Positions 9,405-19,300 of a DNA stretch of 64,000 nucleotides are shown here, in pieces. Source of the DNA: Yponomeuta sedellus (taxonomy: Eukaryota; Arthropoda; Insecta; Lepidoptera; Yponomeutidae); the NCBI GenBank assembly GCA_934045075.1, contig OW203725.1, positions 3,136,623 to 3,200,622 of the forward strand. The letters run 5' to 3'. A program made the translations under genes and the position numbers. Under the pieces are notes generated by a model. That model did not search any database, was not told the DNA's origin, and saw only the letters and a list, made by a program, of their open reading frames with translations. Every line of letters begins with the position of its first letter. Position 1 is the stretch's first letter.

Positions 9405-9805
9405 ACTATAACGGGTTCCAGGGTTTAGTGTAAAAAGACAGATGTTTGACAGATGAAATTGACAGGCTATTGGTAGTTTTTCCACAGAATAACTACTACC
9501 ACAGACGATTTAACATGTGACGTCATCATAGAGGTCATATGAAGGGCATTTAAATATTATTATTTTACTTAAATAAAACTCATCTTTTATGATATAAATC
9601 TCTTACATTAAAAATACTGTACGTAATACAGAGAATAGTGTAAAGAGGTTCGAAATTTCACTGATGCCGTGAGTCGCCCATTGGCTCAATTGGTAGAGCG
9701 CTGGCACGGATAGCCAGAGGTTGCGGGTTCGAATCCCGTGATGGGTGGAATTTTTGGCCTCTAAATAGGTTTTTAAAATTGTCCTTAGCACGGGTTAGTG
9801 CATCA
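9405..9805 (+). mobile_element. T-element, long variant
   Basis: The tRNA-like block (CCCATTGGCTCAATTGGTAG .. GGTTCGAATCCC) and the 3' end CCTTAGCACGGGTTAGTGCA are standard. The roughly 190 bases upstream (GTTTAGTGTAAAAAGACAGA .. TCTTTTATGATATAAATC) are shared only with 31490-31860. The 5' terminal repeat of the short form is absent. Confidence 0.8.
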
Positions 9806-10244
9806 AAAAGAATATAATCAGTCACTATGTTTACCCAATGCTTTGTTTTCCTCTTAACATTTTTCCGTGAAAGAGTTCACACTATCATATTTCCTATATC
9901 CTTCGCCATTTTCTAGCGCATAATGTTACGCGCCAAGCATCAAGGATCACCGGTCAAAGGCGTTCCTTTTGTCTGAAACGATAGATCTCAAAGAGGCACC
10001 AAGCGCGGAGTATTTGCCATTGCAAGTAGGTATTACGAACAAAATCGTACTGATATTTGTCTTCAGCGCGAGCTTAATGCAATTTACATTACTAACGTCC
10101 GTTTGCTTGCTGAGACGGCGCGTTTAAATCATTTGGTTTAAAATACGAGTGTCACTTCTCTTAGGCGCTGCAGCGCGAATATTCTACCTAGTTTCGGGAA
10201 GAGTAGGTACATTGAACGTTGTATAAATAATAAATAAATATTTA
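9806..10244. other. No recognisable feature
   Basis: No repeat member or coding signature seen. Confidence 0.4.
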
Positions 10245-10510
10245 TTCCTAAAGACATCTTTATTAAAAACCTATTTAGAAGCTAAAAATTCCACACATGC
10301 CGGGATTCGAACCCGCGACCTCTGGCTATCTGTTCCAGCGCTCTTTCCAACTGAGCTAATTGGCGACTCATCCGGAATCAGTGAAATTTCGAACCTCTTT
10401 ACACTATTCTCTGTATTACGTACAGACAGTGACATCTGGCTTAAGTAAATTGCATCACTTACATCCCGGCATGGGTGGAATTTTTAGCCTCTAAATAGGT
10501 TTTTATAAAT
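10245..10510 (-). mobile_element. T-element with both inverted arms
   Basis: Left arm TTAAAAACCTATTTAGAAGC .. CCGGGATTCGAACC is followed by the tRNA-like block in reverse and the body to GCATCACTTACAT. The right arm is CCCGGCATGGGTGGAATTTT .. AATAGGTTTTTA. The arms are inverted copies of each other over about 45 bp. Confidence 0.78.
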
Positions 10511-11100
10511 TTTATCTTCTTTAAATATAAAATTTACGTGTCTTCCAGGAATTTTTGTATACTATAATAGCATTTTTGAATTAGTAGTTCTTTAAGCTAT
10601 GCTTTGAAAACTGTATCTCTTTCAATTTGTTTATGGTAGGTATCTGGAATCTTGTTGTAGAATACGATAGATCTATATTTCCCCAGGCTACGTCACTTAC
10701 AGTACATAATACAACATAACAGATTACCATCTATACGAGTGAGTGAGTGAGTCATTCGCTGACCCACTTCGTTCACTCAGTGTCCCCGAGTAATATCCGG
10801 TCAGTGAACGGTCCGGTTGCGGCCACAAGAGTGGCGTTTCTGTAAAAAGAGCTGACTGATATTCTGTTGATTTACTGTTATACATAGGTATCTACTATGG
10901 GCTGTAAAAACAAAAAAACATCTGCGGGGCCACTGAGGTGGTTAAATGTGTATATAATTACTAACATAGCTATCAGAACCATTGTTACTAGCATTTTAAG
11001 TCCCGGATGCTTTGAATCAATGTTGTTATTATTATTATGCGGGATATCAACTTCTTTGCTTGTGTTCGCAGAAAGAAGATAGGTTGTTAGAAAAATGTAT
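10511..11100. other. No gene; short GAGT-unit tandem
   Basis: A few tandem GAGT units at about 10737-10755 are followed by an imperfect CACTCAGTG inverted partner. The rest is unassigned. Confidence 0.4.
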
Positions 11101-11285
11101 TCTCCTTTTTTAACCGAGTTCCAAAAAGAATGAGATTCTACATTCGTTGAAATTTGTCTTATCTTCCCCGATTACTCGATGACGCCTGGACCAATTACCA
11201 TATTTTTTTTTTTGTTAGGTATCCTTCCAACGGAATAACCATGGTCATCAAATCTGGATCCGACGATGTTACCGTGGAGAAATAA
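11100..11285 (+). mobile_element. Fragment of a 'CCGAGTTCCAAAAAG' repeat
   Basis: TTTTTTAACCGAGTTCCAAA .. ATTACTCGATGACGCCTGGA .. GGTCATCAAATCTGGATC is a block I know as frequent in lepidopteran DNA. Its class is unclear to me. Confidence 0.45.
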
Positions 11286-11295
11286 AGACATAAGC

Positions 11296-11705
11296 CGTAC
11301 ACTACCACGGGGACCAAGACCGGGTGGGTGGAGGATTGTGGCGGACATTTGGGGGCCTTACTGTTAGAGTAATGTAAGACACGGACCTCGAGACAAATTA
11401 GTTATGGTTTTGGGAGGTCCAAATCCACTTAATCTGTACCTATATTTTGTAAACCAAAATAAAAAAAAATATTGTTATCCAGCTGCCCATAAGGCCTCTG
11501 ACATGGCTTAACGACTGCCATTTCATGACAGCCGGCACCAACGGCTTAACATGCCATGCGACGCATAGAAGCGGTCGGAAAAATGCCACTTGCGGTAGTC
11601 ATGGGACGGTCACCCATCCTGCATCTGACTGCGCCTGTTGTTGCTTTACTCAAGTGACTGATTTCAAGCACTCTGTTCAACTAAGCCACGAGCGCTTCTG
11701 TAAGA
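11296..11705 (-). mobile_element. 5S-SINE, degraded, with a 100-bp interruption
   Basis: 3' half at about 11300-11370 and 5' half at about 11480-11702. Between them is unrelated sequence with a run of nine A residues. The 5S core on the minus strand still reads GGATGGGTGACCGTCCCATG. Confidence 0.75.
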
Positions 11706-11984
11706 GCGTCCAATTTCATAGCCCCAACGGTATCTGAGTAAGGTTTAGCGGAAATTTCATCAGTTCTATCCTACCCTCTCTGATGACCATCCAGGGTCAC
11801 GTCAGGGTAAACTAATGACGTTTGTTGAGGAAAATGAAAGTCCATGTTCTAATGCAATAATATATTTTTTGTGTTTGCTTAGTAACTTTGTGCCAATGCA
11901 TCTATCGTCAAAAATCCAGCATGATTCTGAAATTGTTAGCAATGTTTTGAGGGGATTCTGTTTTTTATTGTTATTTACAGTATT
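11706..11984. other. No recognisable feature
   Basis: Minus-strand frames in this stretch do not resemble any family I know. Confidence 0.35.
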
Positions 11985-12245
11985 TTTTAAGTGACTCTGA
12001 AGTGGAAGTGGGCGGGACACTTGGCCAGGCGAAATGATGGCAGATGGACGAAAGCAGTGACAGAGTAGCGTCGTGGCAGGGGGACGGTCGGTGGAGAGAC
12101 CAGCAGCCAGATGGTCAAATGACCTATGTAAAGTAGCCGGCAAACAGTGGATGAAACTAGCGCGAGACCGTGCTGATTGGTGTGAAAATGAAGAGGCCTA
12201 TACCCAGCAGTGGGGTTTACCGAGCTGATGATGATGATGACAGCA
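11985..12245 (+). pseudogene. RTE-like LINE 3' end (ORF C-terminus plus GATGATG tail)
   Basis: In the plus frame starting near 11990 the peptide includes WAGHLARRNDGRWTKAVTEW, and further on RWSNDLCKVAGKQWMKLARD and EEAYTQQWGLPS. It then reaches a stop and a (GAT)n tail. This is the standard terminus of RTE-like LINEs in Lepidoptera (family knowledge). The RT domain is absent because the copy is 5'-truncated. The frame has at least one shift relative to a clean reading. The longer ATG frames on both strands here are shadows. Confidence 0.72.
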
Positions 12246-13290
12246 TTTTTAAGGTGTTGTTTATTTAATAGATACGGCCAACAGGTGTTAATATCTTCTT
12301 TTTCTTCTTTCCGTGTTTTTCGACTATTAGAACTACGCCAACAGCTTTGGCTGTATTCGATAGAATACACATTCAAAAGATTCCTTCTGAATAAATACAT
12401 TAATTCTTCTTCATTTGCAACGCTGGCTACATGCGTCCGTTCTTATCTTATCTTCTTCCCACAATCTAGTTATCATAATACCTTAAAGAGGATAGCACCA
12501 ATCTGTTGCAACATAATATGCCTAGATAATTAATTGTCCTCTTTTTTATGCTTGACATTAGTTTTCTGAAACGATTGGCGCGTTTTAGGACTTACAAGTT
12601 CGTCTCTCTAAGAATCCAATTTTAAATTTCCGAAAATGTCGCAAAATATTATTTTACGAACGGGGTATGTGTGGGCACTGAGCCTCGATTATATTAACGA
12701 TCAAGCTGGGTTAAAAGATATTTATTAAACTTTGTTTTCATATTTTTAAGTCTCTCTGTCAATGTCTATCAGCTCTCCATTTTGATGTCTGTTTATTTCC
12801 CAGCAAAATAGCTTTCAACGCTACTTGTATCTTCAACTCCATAATGTTCCAAAGCCGCGATTCTATCTGAGATTAGAGCTCGCACCATTCACTATTTATT
12901 TCTCTCTGCAACTCACTTCATAAATAAAAGTCGCTCCAAAGCTCACCAGCCCTCTTAAAAGCTCTTTTCTGAAACCATATAAGCTACTCTTAGCGTGGCA
13001 ATCTTTATTTCATAAAGTTGAGCCAGCAACGTTGCGTCCATCAGAATGTTAAGCTCCACAATGACCGGCGGATTACGAATAAGCTTCAGATAAATGCCGT
13101 TACCTGAAGTATAAAAAATGACGTGTTTGATGAAAACGGGTCATTGTTATGGTTTTATTAGTTTTTTTTTTATTAAGAGCTACCTGCCTAATATAAAGGC
13201 TTCTTGAATAACATATTTGGAAACAGCGCAGCACACACCGTTGTTCTACACACCATACGTGTTACTCAGAATAAATCAAAATCTAGATTT
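12246..13290. other. About 1 kb with no recognisable feature
   Basis: This is one of the longest stretches without any repeat family used elsewhere in the window. It is AT-rich, and the 107-codon frame at 12210-12533 has no recognisable motif. It could be single-copy DNA or an unlisted repeat. Confidence 0.4.
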
Positions 13291-13292
13291 TT

Positions 13293-13530
13293 TTTACACA
13301 CATACATACATAACGTCACGCCTGTATCGCAGAGAGGTAGGCAGAGACCAGGGACTGCCACTTGCCACGATCCTGACAGATCACCTTCGCTTCATCAACG
13401 TTTATAAGTCGTTGCATGCACGCACGCCGGTTCCGGGTACTTTTTATCTTTCCCTTTGCCAATACATCCCCTATTTAGTCGATGTGAGTCCGTCTGGGAC
13501 ATCCCTTACCAGCCTTTCCCCTCCCAATGT
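13293..13530 (-). pseudogene. LINE-R 3' end
   Basis: Minus-strand C-terminal peptide of LINE-R (the RRACMQRLMNV type, here with changes). It is followed by the conserved GACAGATCACCTTCGCTTCA block and the 3' end, which reads TATGTATGTATG on the minus strand. The plus-strand ORFs here are shadows. Confidence 0.65.
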
Positions 13531-13781
13531 TAAATTCTCTGTTTTTATTTATGCAAATTGGGCGTGTAAGGTTTCAAGATGGTATAAAAAATAAAAATAA
13601 GACAATTATTATTCAAACCAATTTATTCAACGTAAAGAATTTACATTCTGTTTGTTGAATGTCAATGTTTTTTTTACGTTTGCTTTCGCGGTTTTATTAT
13701 CTACGTTTGCTAAGTACTTTTCAAGTTTTGGTTTATTTCAATAATACCCCATAGAAGCAATGACAGTAAAAATACACCTAA

Positions 13782-14087
13782 GGGCCCTCGCCCACGGCGA
13801 CTTTTTGCAGCGATGCAGTAGCGATGTTGTTACGCGTTTGCATCGATACTGCCGCGATGCGGTCGCTTGCTGTGTGCCCTCGCCTCACCCACGTAACCAC
13901 GATTCAGTCGCGATGCAAACGCGATACAGCCGCGCTGTCTTTGGTGCTTCTTTTTCGTTAGTAGCGCGTTGGCATCGCTTCTGTAGCGCGTTGTAAATGC
14001 GACTTAAGCGCGTTCGTAGCGATGCTGTTGCGCGTTTACGAAACGCGTGTCAGCATCACTACAAAAAGTCGCCGTGGGCGAGGGCCC
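13782..14087. mobile_element. PIF/Harbinger-like MITE with TAA target duplication
   Basis: Terminal inverted repeats GGGCCCTCGCCCACGGCGAC followed by TTTTTG, and the exact reverse complement at the right end. TAA flanks both sides (13779-13781 and 14088-14090). The interior is rich in GCGATGC and GCGTTTGC words and has no coding capacity. A 3-bp TWA duplication points to a PIF/Harbinger transposase acting in trans. The ORF at 13760-13996 is accidental. Confidence 0.85.
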
Positions 14088-14309
14088 TAATGTAAGTTGT
14101 CTGTCTATTAGGACAGATTGGAATTGCCAATATAAAAAAAGTTGTCTGTAAAAAATCGCAACTTGCAGGACATGTGATGTGACACTTTAAGAACACGATG
14201 TTTTGCGGTCGGGACATTGTGAACAAAACATTTCGTAAGCGGGGGACTTTTAACGTAAACGAAAGTTCTTCGACTAATCTAGGTTTGGATTCAAAACTTT
14301 TCCTGATAA
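14088..14309. other. No recognisable feature
   Basis: Short spacer between a MITE and a SINE; nothing recognised. Confidence 0.4.
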
Positions 14310-14560
14310 ACTAAAGGTGGTAAAGCGCGGTAGGCTCATGCGCCCACCGCGGATTGGCGATTTCTTGTGTTGAAGTATGTGAACGCCTCAGACACTCAGG
14401 TTACCTTACGATTTTTTTCTTCATAGTTGGCGAGTAGTATTGCTACTACGAGTTCACAAATGTGCGTAACTTAGGAATTTGTATATTTCGGGATTCAAAC
14501 CCACGATTTACCGAACGCGAGGGCGGCGTTTACCGCTTCGGTGCCACCGCTTCGTCTTAT
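14310..14560 (-). mobile_element. SINE-E, near full length, diverged
   Basis: Minus strand: head at GAAGCGGTGGCACCGAAGCG (14560) with a B box in GTGGGTTTGAATCCC, the body with GTAGCAATACTACTCGCC, and a tail with AATCGCCAATCCGCGGTGGG. Confidence 0.7.
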
Positions 14561-14872
14561 TGAGGACTTACTTTGGATAAAAAGTACCTACTTTGCACAA
14601 CGCTGAGTCAGCTGCCTTCAGTGGCAATTTAACACACCACAGGCCAAATTTATGTTTTGTTTCGTTTCAATTCAATTCAATTTTATTGCGATAAATTACA
14701 GCGATAAGGTCTCAAGTAAGTATTATTCATACAAAGTACATGTACTTTGTATTACACATACATGTATGTGTAATTTTACCGAGCAATGGTATGGCAGCAT
14801 CATAATTATATTATTATAAAACAATCTAAATTTTAAAATCAAATTAGCATTTCGACATAATATCCTCATCGT
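14561..14872. other. Two short perfect palindromes, otherwise nothing
   Basis: CAAAGTACATGTACTTTG (about 14735-14752) and TTACACATACATGTATGTGT (about 14753-14774) follow one another directly. No gene or repeat head is recognised. Confidence 0.55.
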
Positions 14873-15212
14873 TATGCTGGGGCACGGGTCTCTTCCTGCA
14901 TCGCAGGAAGGTTAGGCCATACTCCACCACGGGGGCCAAGTCCGGGTTGGTGGAGGATTGTAAGACAGTGGCGAGCCTTACTGTCAGAAGTTATCAAGCC
15001 GCCCATAAGGCCTCAGACATGGCTTAACGACTGCTATTATATGACAGCCGGGCCCAACGGCTTAACGTGCCTTGCGAAGCACGGAAGCGCTCGGAAAAAT
15101 GCCACTAGCGGTAGTCACGGGACGCTCACCCATTCCGTACCTGACCGCGCCTGTTGTTGCTTAACCAAGTGATTGATTCCAATCACTCGGTTCGCCTAGG
15201 CCACGAGCGCCT
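14873..15212 (-). mobile_element. 5S-SINE, near full length
   Basis: Head at 15212 (GGCGCTCGTGGCCTAGGCGA), then the 5S core, with the 3' part at 14873 cut just before the usual tail. Confidence 0.85.
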
Positions 15213-15334
15213 CATATCCTCATAATCCCATGTAATACAAAAGTTCAATACAGTAATAATAACAAAAACATTCAATCATTTATGTTCACCATTATCTTAA
15301 AATTATTTAATTTAAGTCACTAGCTCTAAACAAA

Positions 15335-16030
15335 GATATTTTACACTATTTTTATTTTTAATGCACTAACCCGTGCTAAGGAACAAATTTAAAAACCAAT
15401 TTAGAGGCTAAAAATTTCACCCATGCCAGGACTCGAACCCGCAACCTTTGGTTATCCGTACCAATTGAGCCAATGGGCGACTCACGGCATCAGTGAAATT
15501 TCGAACCTCTTTACAATGTTCTCTGTATTACGTACAGGCAGCGACATCTGACTTAAGCAAATTGCATTACTTACAGCCCCGACTACCTACTTTGCAGTTA
15601 GGTTTAACATCGGAACGATATCACTGTACCCACATGATTACACTATTTTTATTTTTAATGCACTAACCCGTGCTAAGGAACAAATTTAAAAACCTATTTA
15701 GAGGCTAAAAATTTCACCCATGCCGGGACTCGAACCCGCAACCTCTGTTAGTATAATCATGTGTAATCATGTGGGTACAGTGATATCGTTCCGATGTTAA
15801 ACCTAACTGCAAAGTAGGTAGTCGGGGTTGTAAGTAATGCAATTTGCTTAAGTCAGATGTCGCTGCCTGTACGTAATACAGAGAATATTGTAAAGAGGTT
15901 CGAAATTTCACTGATGCCGTGAGTCGCCCATTGGCTCAATTGGTAGAGCGCTGGTACGGATAGCCAGAGGTTGCGGGTTCGAGTCCCGGCATGGGTGAAA
16001 TTTTTAGCCTCTAAATAGGTTTTTAAAGAT
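15335..16030. mobile_element. Two head-to-head T-elements forming a long palindrome
   Basis: A minus-strand unit runs from about 15340 to 15635. It is followed by another left arm (15640-15747), then a plus-strand unit to 16025. The body segment GTGGGTACAGTGATATCGTT .. GCTTAAGTCAGATGTCGC is present in both orientations. A hairpin with arms of more than 250 bp is possible. Confidence 0.8.
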
Positions 16031-16215
16031 ATTTTATATAGAATTATTTATCACTATCACAATTTTCGTGAAATTCTTTTAAATTATAAGGAGGCATTAT
16101 TAATAGAAACTACTTTAAAGCCTTCATGAACCGTTTATTGTGTATTTTGTTTCAGTTTGTTGCGCTCATACGAGTATTATGGCAGTTTATTTTGTTTTTG
16201 TGATGTGTATTGTTA

Positions 16216-16300
16216 TTAATAATAAATATAAATAATAAATAAATATTCATGGACATATTACACAGATCTCGTTAGCCCTATACTAAGTACAACTAAATGA
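16216..16300 (-). mobile_element. SINE-D, 3' part, left of the RLE element
   Basis: TAAATATTCATGGACATATT .. TAGCCCTATACTAAGTAC is the reverse complement of the SINE-D tail at 61050-61130. The SINE is broken exactly at AACTAAATGA and resumes at 20062. Confidence 0.88.
16291..16300 (+). repeat. Target-site duplication, left copy
   Basis: AACTAAATGA, identical to 20062-20071. It is present once in the uninterrupted SINE-D at 60877-61132 (as its reverse complement), so it is a true target duplication. Confidence 0.9.
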
Positions 16301-19300
16301 TTGCCGATTGGTAGGCCGTTCCGGCCGGATCGCTGTTCGTTTGCTAAAGACTTATTTGCTTGGAAGAAATATTTAAAGTAATGTTTTTGAGTGTTACTGT
16401 ACACCAGTTTGAAGAGAAAGTTTCGCGCTTTGCGCCTGTGAAAACTATTTTGAAATCCATCAGCGGGTTGCGGAGATATCTTCGTTTATTTGTCATCAAC
16501 GACTATTTTGCGTGGAGCGCAATACAATATCGGCCGGCAGCAGCGGTGACTCATCTCGCACTTCAACTACGCGCGCTGTTTGGTCCGTCGCAGGCAACGG
16601 TCGTTGAGCGTCCCGCCGCCCGCCGTGTTCTGTGCATGCACTAGCTGCGTGCGCTCCGAGTCATCCATCGCTAACGTAACATCGTAACTCTACTTAGCGC
16701 TGGCAGCGCTGCATTGGTGAAGGTTTTCTGCTTCAGTGGTTTGAAAATATATTTCTTATTTTTTTTTTTTTTGCTTGCTTTTGCTTACGAACTCTTGATG
16801 CGGACCTGTGACTTTGCTATGTTTTTGTGTGTGTTTTGTTATTTTGTTTAATTGTCTAAATGCATGTACTGGTAGCTTCCTTTTGAGCTTATATTAGCTG
16901 TAATATGACTACCTACTTTATGTAAATATTTGAGCTACGTTTTTTTTTTTTAGCTGTAAGTTTGACTTTTGTTTTATAATTTATTGACTCAAGTGTATAT
17001 GTAGAAGGACCAAACTTTAGATTGTGACATGGAATGGATGTTCATAGGGCTTCTTGTCCGCACTGTCCCGGATCCTCAAGGCAATATGTAGTTCCTCGCG
17101 GGCTCAATGTACACATTAGCCGAGTTCACAGGAGTGTCGCATCACAACAGTCACAGGCTGATGTGGCGGGGATCGCCCCAGGGTCTTCCCGGGTACTGGA
17201 CCAGTTGCATTCATTGAAAGATAAAGTGCGTGTTTTGAAGCATGTCCCTAAAGGTGCAAGAAGTTTGGCCGCAGGAAAATTGTCACGGGTGATAGAAAAG
17301 TGCATACAGACGAATAGCGCGGAGGACTGGGGTGAACTACTAACCTTTTCTTACGTTTGTCTGAGAGTGCCGTCGTCTGATGATCGCAGTCGGTCACTCA
17401 CGACAAAAGTTAAAGAGAATATTAATGATGGGTATTCACAGGATTTAACATGTTCTATCGATCGATCGTCTAGAGGTGTTTCGTTTGGAAAACGCTCGCT
17501 CTATAAAGCTGTGGAGTCCAAGGTTTATGATGGGGATTTGAGCGGAGCTGTTCGTATTTTGCTATCGGAATGTTCCGTTGCTGACAGTAATCAAGACACT
17601 CTAGAAGCTCTACGTCTTAAACACCCATCACCTAGTCGGGTTTTGGACTACCCCCCAGAGCCGAATCTTTCGAGCGAGTTTCTCTCAGTGGAAGTTTCTG
17701 ATGTCGCGGAGGCCATTGCTTCCTTTAATAATGGCTCAGCGGGAGGACTGGATGGATTACGTCCAGGGCATCTTAAAGAGCTGACTTCTGTTGGTGCGGG
17801 TGACAGTGGTGTTCTCTTATTACAGTCCTTGTGTAGTTTGGCAAACTACATGTTAAAAGGAATGGTTAATCGAGAAGTCTGCTCGTTCTTATATGGGGCA
17901 TCTCTTTGTGCCCTAAAAAAGAAGGATGGAGGGATTCGCCCCATTGCCGTGGGTAATGTTATGCGCCGTCTGGTCGCCAAGCTTTGTTGCCGGGCTGTGA
18001 GGGATGTTATGGCAACAGAATTGCAGCCGCAGCAGTTGGGCTTCGGGATACCATTGGGTTGTGAAGCTGCGATACATGCCACCCGTGCGTTTGCTTTGGC
18101 TGGGAGCGATTCCGATCATATAATTGTTAAGGTTGATATCCAGAATGCCTTTAACAGTGTTGAGCGAGACGTTGTCTTGGGTAAGGTTAGGGACCGGGCT
18201 CCATCTCTATATCCTTTTCTCCATCAATGCTATTCGAGACCAACTAATTTATTTTTTGGTGATAACATGATGGAGTCTCAGGTGGGAGCGCAGCAGGGTG
18301 ATCCTTTGGGCCCTCTTTTGTTTAGCTTGGCTATACAGGATATTATTGCTGGCCTGCGTTCCCCTCTGAATGTTTGGTACTTGGACGATGGCACAATAGG
18401 AGGGGATCCTGTCGGTGTAGTCGAAGACCTCAAAAGCCTGGAAGGAGGGTTTGGGGACATGGGACTCAAATTGAACGCACACAAATGCGAGATTTTCCCA
18501 TGCTCTGGGCAGATTTCGCGGGATGTTCTGTCGCAAGTAGATGCCGTAGTCCCAGCGCTTAAGACGTTAAGTAAGTCAGATTTTACTCTTTTGGGAGCCC
18601 CAATTTTCCCAGAAGGTATTCCTCAAGTCCTTACCAATAAGATACGGACGTTGTTGGCAACGAAGCCACATCTGAAGCAACTTTCTGCCCACGTTGCGTT
18701 AACGATCCTGCGAAGTTGCCTGTCATTCCCCAGGTTGACTTACTCAGTTCGCACTACTCCCTTGTGGTTATGCAGTTTTAAAACGTCGGAGTATGATGAG
18801 GCTTTAAAGGAGTTGTTAGAAACTGTTCTCAACATTAGGATGACGTCGACACAGTGGTGCCAAGCGGCTCTTCCAATTAGGCATGGCGGTTTGGGTATTC
18901 GTCGTTTGCAGGACACCGAGCTCCCAGGGTTTCTTGCTTCGTCGCATGGGGTTTTGGATCTCGTCACTCGTATATTGAATATTAATGGTGACGGGTTTCA
19001 CATCCCTTTCGCCGATGAGGCCTTAAGTTTATGGCAGGCTCGCTGTCCTGGGAGTGACTTGCCGGAGCGGCCTGAGCTTCAACGTGAGTGGAATGAAGTC
19101 ATAAGCAAGATAACGCTGGACGCATTGCTGAACTCCAGTTCTGGGGCTGAGCTTGCGAGATTGCGCGCTGTTTCGAGACCAGATTCGGGGATATGGCTTC
19201 ATGTTTTGCCATCCCCACAGCTGGGGACCTTTTTGGACTGCAATTCACTCCGAGTGGCTGTTGCTTTGCGCTTAGGTTGTGAAGTCTGTCAACCGCACCG

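Noticed and set aside
9690..9748. Apparent tRNA genes (here and at every T-element)
   Set aside because: The block is repeated with the same flanks many times. The anticodon-like loop lacks the usual U at position 33, and the acceptor end is only loosely paired. These are tRNA-like parts of a mobile element.
12210..12533. 107-codon ORF on the plus strand
   Set aside because: Starts inside the GATGATG tail of a LINE and shows no motif.
13760..13996. 78-codon ORF rich in Arg, Cys and His
   Set aside because: It lies in a GC-rich MITE with defined ends and target duplication, and its composition follows the MITE's repeated words.
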